From Lachnospiraceae bacterium (GTDB taxonomy: Bacteria; Bacillota; Clostridia; Lachnospirales; Lachnospiraceae), in the NCBI GenBank assembly GCA_017431345.1, contig JAFRLH010000007.1:20746-84745 (forward strand): DNA of 64,000 bases. Reading direction: 5' to 3'. The position numbers and the translations under genes were made by a program. Each line of letters begins with the position of its first letter. Position 1 is the stretch's first letter. Under the pieces are notes generated by a model, which was given only the letters and a program-made list of their open reading frames with translations, searched no databases and had not been told where the DNA came from. Positions 58,718-64,000 of the stretch are shown here, piece by piece.

Positions 58718-61114
58718 ATGAACAGAAAAACAATAACCCCAAAGAGAGACAGCCGTATCTTCGGCAGCAGGAGTATTTTCCCGCGCATCTTCGCGGGACT
58801 GATCGCTCTTTTTCTTGTGCTGATCCTGATCATGACTTTCTGGATGAACAGGATGTATGGCCTGAACCAGCGAAGGGAGACGATGCGGGTCAGGATCGAC
58901 AGACTGGCTGCAGCTGACAGGACGCTGTCGATGGTGATCAGTTATGTCGCAGACGACATTTCCCAGCTGCACTGGGCGCACGACGTCATGGATTACACGC
59001 TGCGCCCGGAAAAAGCGGATCAGTCCGATTACTATCTCGTGACCAGAATGCTTAAAAATACGTCCGGCGGAAATCCGGTGATCAAAAAGACAGTCTATTA
59101 TTCCGAATATTCACACAGGATCCTGAACAGTGAAAACGACAAAATCGAAACACTGGAAGGCTGCCCGGAGGGTTTTCTGTTCGAAGGGAATCATACGGAA
59201 CGAAACGGCTTTATCATGATAAAGAACAATACGGGACGCAGTACCATTTCCTATCTGTCCATTAGGGACGGCCGTATATTTATTGTACAGGATCTTGTTA
59301 TGGGCGTCTATCTGGCGAGTATATCCTGCGAACTGGATGTGGGGTCACTCTGCAGGCTCATTTCCGATCAGAATGCGGAAAGCTGGAATACGATCTATCC
59401 GTTCGGGAAGAACAAAGAACAGCTTTTTCTCCAGGTCCAGTCCTATCAGCCTGTTCCGGGAGATCCTTCTTTGCTCACGAGTGCAGAACTCATAACAGAA
59501 GATACGATGGCTTCTGCTGATCCGGCCCGCGTCAGATATTATCTGTACTCGTCAGAGTCCCTTCCGTTCACCTATCTGATGCCTGTCAATCCGGAAGAAT
59601 GGAACATTTCCCTGCGTGATATGCTCAACGCCTTTCTTCCCGTCCTGATAGCCCTGTTTGCAGTAAGCATTATTATTACCGTATATGTTGTCCGGTCTCT
59701 GTACCAGCCGATCAACCGGCTGCTGGAACTGACGGTCGACCGGGCAGGGACTCCCGGTAAGACGAGTATAGAGGACAGGAATGAAATCGACAGGCTGGAA
59801 GCCATTTATGCAGAGGCGATGAATGATCAGCGGAAGATGAGCAGTGTCATGGAAGCAGTGTCTTCAGAAATTTTTGAAAACCTGCTGCGGAAGCTGGTGA
59901 CCGGATATCCGTATACGGAGGAGCAGCTCACGGAAACCCTGCAGTCGCTTGGCAATCCGGTCCCGGCCACAGGCAGATTCATGATCGCGGTATGCCAGGT
60001 ATACAGTCCGGAAAGCCGGAATGTGAGCGACAGCGAGCGGACGCTTTATATTCCTTCGCTGAGCAATCTGATCAGGGATTATCCGTCTGCAAAGGCAAAG
60101 ATCTTCCCGGTGGCCTGCGATGCGGACCGCCTCTGCGTACTGATGTCCTTCCCGGAGGATATGTCCGCTGTGGCAGTCAAAAAAGAATATATTGAACTGT
60201 CCGCCTATCTCAAGAAAAATATTGAACTTCTTCCGTATCAGATCTATTCGGAAACAGGCCAGATCATCAACACGCTGACGGAAGCCGGAAACAGCTACAG
60301 GGAAGCGGTGGAGATCATTGAATACCATAAGGGGAACAAAACGCAGGAAACAGCAGAGAATGCCGGGGCCGTGCCGGAGAGAGAGCCGCAGCATGCGGAT
60401 ACATCATCTGCTGCAGCAGAGGAAAAGACGGAAGGCAATCTGGAACTGGATATGTTCTGGGCCAGAAGAATGGTCGATGAAATAGTTTCGCTGATAACAG
60501 AGGGCGAAAATGCTGCCGCAAAGCTGAAGATCGATGAGATTCTCCGGAAGCTGGAGAATTTCCGGACAGAAACCAAAGAGCTGCGGTACGGGTATCTGCA
60601 GCTGTGGAATGTTTTTATGGAACGGATCGTATCCTATCCGCTGACTGAAGAGGAGCAGGAGCCGTTTGATGAAGAAATCTTCAGAAAAGAGATCAGCGAG
60701 ATAGACGACAGGGATTCCATGACAGTCTATATGGAAGAGAAATGCCTGCTGTTTACGAAAGTGATCAGGGAATACCAGAAAAAGGCAAAGTACCGTTATG
60801 TGGACGCAGCAAAGGGATATATTTCTGAACATTATTCCGACAGTGACCTGTCGCTGTCGGTGGTCGCGGAAAAGATCGGCATCAGTTCTTCCTATCTGAG
60901 CGAACAGTTCAATGAAGTGGGCGGGGAGAAATTCTCCTCGTATCTCGCGGAATACCGGATCGACATAGCAAAGCAGCTCCTTATGTCAACAGAGCTTACG
61001 ATCAAAGAGATCGGCGAGCGGTGCGGCTTCAACTCCCCGCAGAATTTCAACCGTGTTTTCAGGAAGATCACGGGCATTACCCCTGCGGGATATCGGAATT
61101 CAAAGAAAAGTTAA
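58718..61114 (+). CDS. Membrane-anchored AraC-family regulator (YesN-like one-component sensor)
   Basis: About 798 residues from ATG at 58718 (GGGAAG upstream); an ATG at 58694 lacks any site. A membrane helix at about 20-42, an extracytoplasmic sensor region of about 255 residues (cache-like length), a second helix near 305-325, and a long cytoplasmic helical linker precede the C-terminal AraC helix-turn-helix pair (about 690-795: LSLSVVAEKIGISSSYLSEQF and LTIKEIGERCGFNSPQNFNR). Such proteins sense an external compound and switch on a nearby transporter. The TRAP operon follows on the same strand after a terminator and is the likely target. Confidence 0.88.
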   Translation: MNRKTITPKRDSRIFGSRSIFPRIFAGLIALFLVLILIMTFWMNRMYGLNQRRETMRVRIDRLAAADRTLSMVISYVADDISQLHWAHDVMDYTLRPEKADQSDYYLVTRMLKNTSGGNPVIKKTVYYSEYSHRILNSENDKIETLEGCPEGFLFEGNHTERNGFIMIKNNTGRSTISYLSIRDGRIFIVQDLVMGVYLASISCELDVGSLCRLISDQNAESWNTIYPFGKNKEQLFLQVQSYQPVPGDPSLLTSAELITEDTMASADPARVRYYLYSSESLPFTYLMPVNPEEWNISLRDMLNAFLPVLIALFAVSIIITVYVVRSLYQPINRLLELTVDRAGTPGKTSIEDRNEIDRLEAIYAEAMNDQRKMSSVMEAVSSEIFENLLRKLVTGYPYTEEQLTETLQSLGNPVPATGRFMIAVCQVYSPESRNVSDSERTLYIPSLSNLIRDYPSAKAKIFPVACDADRLCVLMSFPEDMSAVAVKKEYIELSAYLKKNIELLPYQIYSETGQIINTLTEAGNSYREAVEIIEYHKGNKTQETAENAGAVPEREPQHADTSSAAAEEKTEGNLELDMFWARRMVDEIVSLITEGENAAAKLKIDEILRKLENFRTETKELRYGYLQLWNVFMERIVSYPLTEEEQEPFDEEIFRKEISEIDDRDSMTVYMEEKCLLFTKVIREYQKKAKYRYVDAAKGYISEHYSDSDLSLSVVAEKIGISSSYLSEQFNEVGGEKFSSYLAEYRIDIAKQLLMSTELTIKEIGERCGFNSPQNFNRVFRKITGITPAGYRNSKKS

Positions 61115-61158
61115 CGGCTCTGAACGTATTAACATGAACATTTTTATACATGATGAAC

Positions 61159-61183
61159 AAAAAGCCGGATATTCCGGCTTTTT
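61159..61183 (+). terminator. Terminator of the AraC-type gene
   Basis: Stem AAAAAGCCGGA/TCCGGCTTTTT with a TAT loop. Confidence 0.9.
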
Positions 61184-61322
61184 GTTTTTGCCCTGAAAAC
61201 CTTTTTCTAGGCACAGGTTTTTTTTTCGTATAAAGTGCTGACATAGACAAACGGCTCGATTTCCTGTCGGCCGGCCCGCATCCTGCCGGATCGGGAAATA
61301 AGGGAGAGGAGGAAATTCCGGA

Positions 61323-61808
61323 ATGAATTTTTGGAAGAAACTGGATGAAAACTTTGAAGAGTATATCCTGATGGTCTTCCTGGTCGTCATGGCTTGCGTC
61401 ATGATGTGGCAGGTCATCATGAGATATTTCTTCCATGCATCAATGCCCTGGCCTGAAGAATTCTGCCGCTTCATGTTCGTCTTCTCAGGATTCCTGTCCA
61501 TGGGATACTGTGTAAGAAAAGACAGAATGTTAAAGGTAGATATCCTGCTCGGATTTTTCCCGGACTGGCTGAAGAAGACCGTTGATATCGTTGCCCGCTT
61601 TGTTACCTTATTCTTCTTCGCCTATCTCTGCTACTGGGGATTCAAAACAGCGCAGAACCAGGTTCAGCTCGGCATGAAGAGCGCGGCAATGGAGTGGCCG
61701 ATGTGGGTCATCTATGGCTCCGTATTCGTCGGCGCACTGATCGGAACCCTGAGACAGATCGAAGATCTCGTCAGGTATTTTACAAAAAAGAAGGAGGATG
61801 AAAAATAA
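61323..61808 (+). CDS. TRAP transporter small permease (DctQ-like)
   Basis: A 161-residue, four-helix protein with WQVIMRYFFHASMPWPEEFCRF, the family motif of DctQ, and MEWPMWVIYGSVFVGALIGT in the last helix. AGGAGG ribosome site about 11 bases upstream. Its last base is shared with the DctM start. Forms the membrane part with DctM and uses an ion gradient rather than ATP. Confidence 0.92.
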   Translation: MNFWKKLDENFEEYILMVFLVVMACVMMWQVIMRYFFHASMPWPEEFCRFMFVFSGFLSMGYCVRKDRMLKVDILLGFFPDWLKKTVDIVARFVTLFFFAYLCYWGFKTAQNQVQLGMKSAAMEWPMWVIYGSVFVGALIGTLRQIEDLVRYFTKKKEDEK

Positions 61809-63103
61809 TGTTAGGACTTGTATTTGGAATCTTCCTTGTAGCGATGGTGCTGGCGCTTCCCATGGGCGTTGCCATGGGCGTTGCAACGATCGTTCCCCAG
61901 ATGATCGATAAGACGTTCGCCGGAAATATGGGTTACATCATTCAGGCTATGGTCGGCGGACTGAACACCACCCCGATCCTCGCGATCCCGCTGTTCATGC
62001 TCTCCGGCGCCCTGATGACCCGCGGCGGCATCTCCAAGAAACTGTTCGATGTATTTGCTTATATAGCAGGAAAGAAGACAGCCGGTCTTCCCTGCGCAGT
62101 TGTTATCACCTGCCTGTTCTACGGCGCGATTTCCGGATCCGGTCCCGCTACGGCAGCTGCTGTAGGCGCCATGACCATCCCGCTTCTTGTAGAACTCGGT
62201 TATGACAAGGTATTCTCCGCAGCCATCGTTGCTACAGCCGGAGGCCTGGGTGTTATCATTCCGCCCAGCATTCCTTTCATCATGTACGGCCTGTTCACGA
62301 ACACTTCCGTTGGAGAGATGTTCACAGCCGGCATCCTTCCCGGATGCCTGATCGCCCTTTCCATTATGATCTGGTGCTATATCTACTGCAAGAGATCCGG
62401 GGAAGATAAGGCGAAGGTCGCTGCGAACTATGAGAAACTGAAACAGAGAGGATTTGTCAAGGTTATCCTGGACGGCTTCTGGGCACTGCTGACCCCCGTG
62501 ATCATCCTCGGCGGTATCTACGGCGGATTTGTTACCCCTACCGAAGCGGCCTGCGTATCCGTGTTCTATGCCCTGATCGTCTGCGTATTTATCTACAAGA
62601 CCATTAAGTTAAAGGATATCCCGAAGCTGCTCTCCGATGCGATCGGATCTTATGCTCCGCTGCTTCTCTGCATCGCGCTGGCACAGGGCTTCTCCCGTAT
62701 CCTGATCCTGCTGAAGGCTTCCACCGCTGTCACCAATCTGCTGAATTCCACCGTGCATTCCGGCACCGGCCTGATGGTGGTCATGATCATCTTCCTGCTG
62801 ATCCTCGGTATGTTCATGGACTGCGGTCCCGCCGTCATGATCCTTGCACCGCTGATCATCGATACAGCGAAGGGCTTCGGCATCGATCCCGTTCATCTTG
62901 GTATCGTTATGGTTACCGCGCTTGCTACCGGTTTCGTAACACCGCCTTTCGGCATGAACCTGTTCGTTACCGCACCGTTAATCAAAGTACCGGTCGCTGA
63001 ACTCGGAAAGAAAGCGGTTCCGTTTATCATCGCTTTCATCATTGCACTGTTTATCATCGCATTTGTACCGGCAATCAGCCTGGTGCTTCTGGGACGCGCA
63101 TAA
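61808..63103 (+). CDS. TRAP transporter large permease (DctM-like)
   Basis: A 431-residue, about 12-helix protein. Family marks: GVAMGVATIVPQM, SGSGPATAAAVGAMTIP, GGLGVIIPPSIPFIMYG, TPTEAACVSVFYAL and FVTPPFGMNLFV. It is the ion-coupled transport channel. Overlaps dctQ by one base; the binding-protein gene follows after 75 bases. Confidence 0.95.
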   Translation: MLGLVFGIFLVAMVLALPMGVAMGVATIVPQMIDKTFAGNMGYIIQAMVGGLNTTPILAIPLFMLSGALMTRGGISKKLFDVFAYIAGKKTAGLPCAVVITCLFYGAISGSGPATAAAVGAMTIPLLVELGYDKVFSAAIVATAGGLGVIIPPSIPFIMYGLFTNTSVGEMFTAGILPGCLIALSIMIWCYIYCKRSGEDKAKVAANYEKLKQRGFVKVILDGFWALLTPVIILGGIYGGFVTPTEAACVSVFYALIVCVFIYKTIKLKDIPKLLSDAIGSYAPLLLCIALAQGFSRILILLKASTAVTNLLNSTVHSGTGLMVVMIIFLLILGMFMDCGPAVMILAPLIIDTAKGFGIDPVHLGIVMVTALATGFVTPPFGMNLFVTAPLIKVPVAELGKKAVPFIIAFIIALFIIAFVPAISLVLLGRA

Positions 63104-63178
63104 GTCAAAACAAACTTTTACTGCGATGTTTTCGGCAATACTGCCTGAATACATAAAAAAAACTAGGAGGAAACCTAA

Positions 63179-64000
63179 ATGAAGAAAATGAACAAAGTTC
63201 TGGCTCTGATGCTGGCTCTTGCTCTTGCTGCTTCCATGGCTGCATGCGGAAGCTCAAGCGCACCTGCTGAGACCACTGCTGCTGCGGAAACCGAAGCTGC
63301 CGCTGCCGAGACGGAAGCTGCCGCTGAAACCGAAGCTGCTGCCGAGACCGAAGCTGCTGCTGAAGGCGAAGAGACCGAGGCAGCTGAAGAAGCTGCTCCC
63401 GCCGGCGAACTGTCCCGTGACGACCTCAAGGCGCTGGCTGTAGAGGGTATGGAGACAACAATCGAAGCAGAACCCGCTACTTTCACACTGGCATGCTCCG
63501 GCACCATCACCGGCACTGTTCTTGGTGACGCTGTAGAAGATGCCATCGCTGCCCTTTCCGAGTGGACCGGCGGAAACATGGTCGTGGATTTCCATCAGGG
63601 CGGCGAGCTCGGCGGAGACCTTGAGCTGATCGAGTCTGTTGCAAACGGAACCGTTTCCATGATGCAGGCTGCTCCTACTTCCCAGGTCACCCTGGTTCCC
63701 GAACTGAACGTTCTGGATATCGGCGGACTGTACAAGGATGTAGACGGCGCAAATACTGTTCTGAAGAACATGTATGACAAGTTCGCTGCTGCTTATGAAG
63801 CAAAGGGTATTCACCTTGGCGCTATGTATGCAACCGATTTCCGTATCCTGACCACCAATAAGCCCATCACGACTCCCGATGACCTGAAGGGCCTGAACAT
63901 CCGTACCCAGGAGAACAAGTACCATCAGACATTCTGGAAAGCACTTGGCGCGAACCCCACTCCCCTTGCATTCGGCGAACTGTATCTTGCTCTGCAGAAC
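63179..64000 (+). CDS. TRAP transporter solute-binding lipoprotein (DctP-like), 3' truncated by window edge
   Basis: Starts at ATG 63179 with AGGAGG nine bases upstream; 274 residues are visible and the frame runs off the end. A lipoprotein signal peptide with lipobox LAASMAAC (C23) is followed by a 50-residue linker of repeated Ala/Glu/Thr (AAAETEA units), then the DctP fold: TFTLACSGTITGTVLGDAVED, GGELGGDLELIESVANGTVSMMQ, and DDLKGLNIRTQENKYHQTFWK. That last phrase contains the conserved arginine (R in NIRTQ) that usually binds a substrate carboxylate. So the substrate is likely an organic acid. Confidence 0.93.
   Translation, partial: MKKMNKVLALMLALALAASMAACGSSSAPAETTAAAETEAAAAETEAAAETEAAAETEAAAEGEETEAAEEAAPAGELSRDDLKALAVEGMETTIEAEPATFTLACSGTITGTVLGDAVEDAIAALSEWTGGNMVVDFHQGGELGGDLELIESVANGTVSMMQAAPTSQVTLVPELNVLDIGGLYKDVDGANTVLKNMYDKFAAAYEAKGIHLGAMYATDFRILTTNKPITTPDDLKGLNIRTQENKYHQTFWKALGANPTPLAFGELYLALQN

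Noticed and set aside
63270-63400. GCTGCYGAAACCGAAGC-type tandem repeats as a CRISPR or minisatellite
   Set aside because: They encode the Ala/Glu/Thr linker after a lipobox, a usual feature of binding lipoproteins in this group; unit spacing is codon-based with no spacers.

Overview
The window looks like a chromosome segment of an anaerobic, Gram-positive-type Clostridia, most likely Lachnospiraceae or a close relative. This is inferred from strong GGAGG ribosome sites, sigma-A type promoters with 16-18 bp spacers, lipoproteins with Ala/Glu/Thr linkers, a VanZ protein, a CsoR-CopA copper locus and an H2-evolving membrane hydrogenase. I see no rRNA, tRNA, CRISPR array, insertion sequence or prophage. 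Base composition looks fairly even and moderately GC-rich.

Positions 1-20.5 kb are mostly minus strand and devoted to cell-surface polymer modification. A phosphonate operon (9042 down to 1) holds a TagB/TagF-like transferase, a protein with two nucleotidyltransferase-type domains plus PEP mutase, an iron-type alcohol dehydrogenase (probable phosphonoacetaldehyde reductase), phosphonopyruvate decarboxylase, a YidC-like/sulfatase-like fusion and a beta-helix protein. Together these predict synthesis, activation and transfer of 2-hydroxyethylphosphonate onto an envelope polymer. Upstream is a Dlt-like acylation cassette (15239 down to 9170): FkbH-like protein, acyl carrier protein, VOC protein, MBOAT, SGNH/DltD-like protein and acyltransferase-3. 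A second MBOAT/SGNH pair lies at 20413-17764. A GDPD-like protein and an S1-domain protein are on the plus strand between them.

Positions 20.7-31.3 kb hold housekeeping and stress genes: an isocitrate-lyase/PEP-mutase superfamily enzyme, a Na/Pi cotransporter, a copper operon (csoR, copA with a fused CopZ-like tail, and a small Cys protein) with two CsoR-type operators, a flavodoxin, a VanZ-RDD protein, an XRE regulator and a two-component system.

Positions 31.5-45.5 kb are a hydrogenase island: hypF, hypC, hypD and hypE, a structured intergenic element, then a long, tightly overlapping operon for an Mbh/Mrp-type group 4 [NiFe] hydrogenase. That operon carries NuoC-like, large, HypA, Mrp E/F/G/B/C/D-like, NuoH-like and small subunits, and ends with a polyferredoxin bearing eight [4Fe-4S] motifs. 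Expected activity is ferredoxin oxidation coupled to H2 evolution and ion pumping.

Positions 45.6-64 kb hold a second two-component system, a complete branched-chain amino acid ABC transporter (livJHMGF), a methyltransferase, an XRE-Uma2 fusion with phased upstream repeats, a LysR regulator divergent from an RraA-like/truncated aminotransferase/nitrilase cluster, an EamA-transporter remnant, and a membrane-anchored AraC-type regulator next to a TRAP transporter whose binding protein runs off the end of the window.
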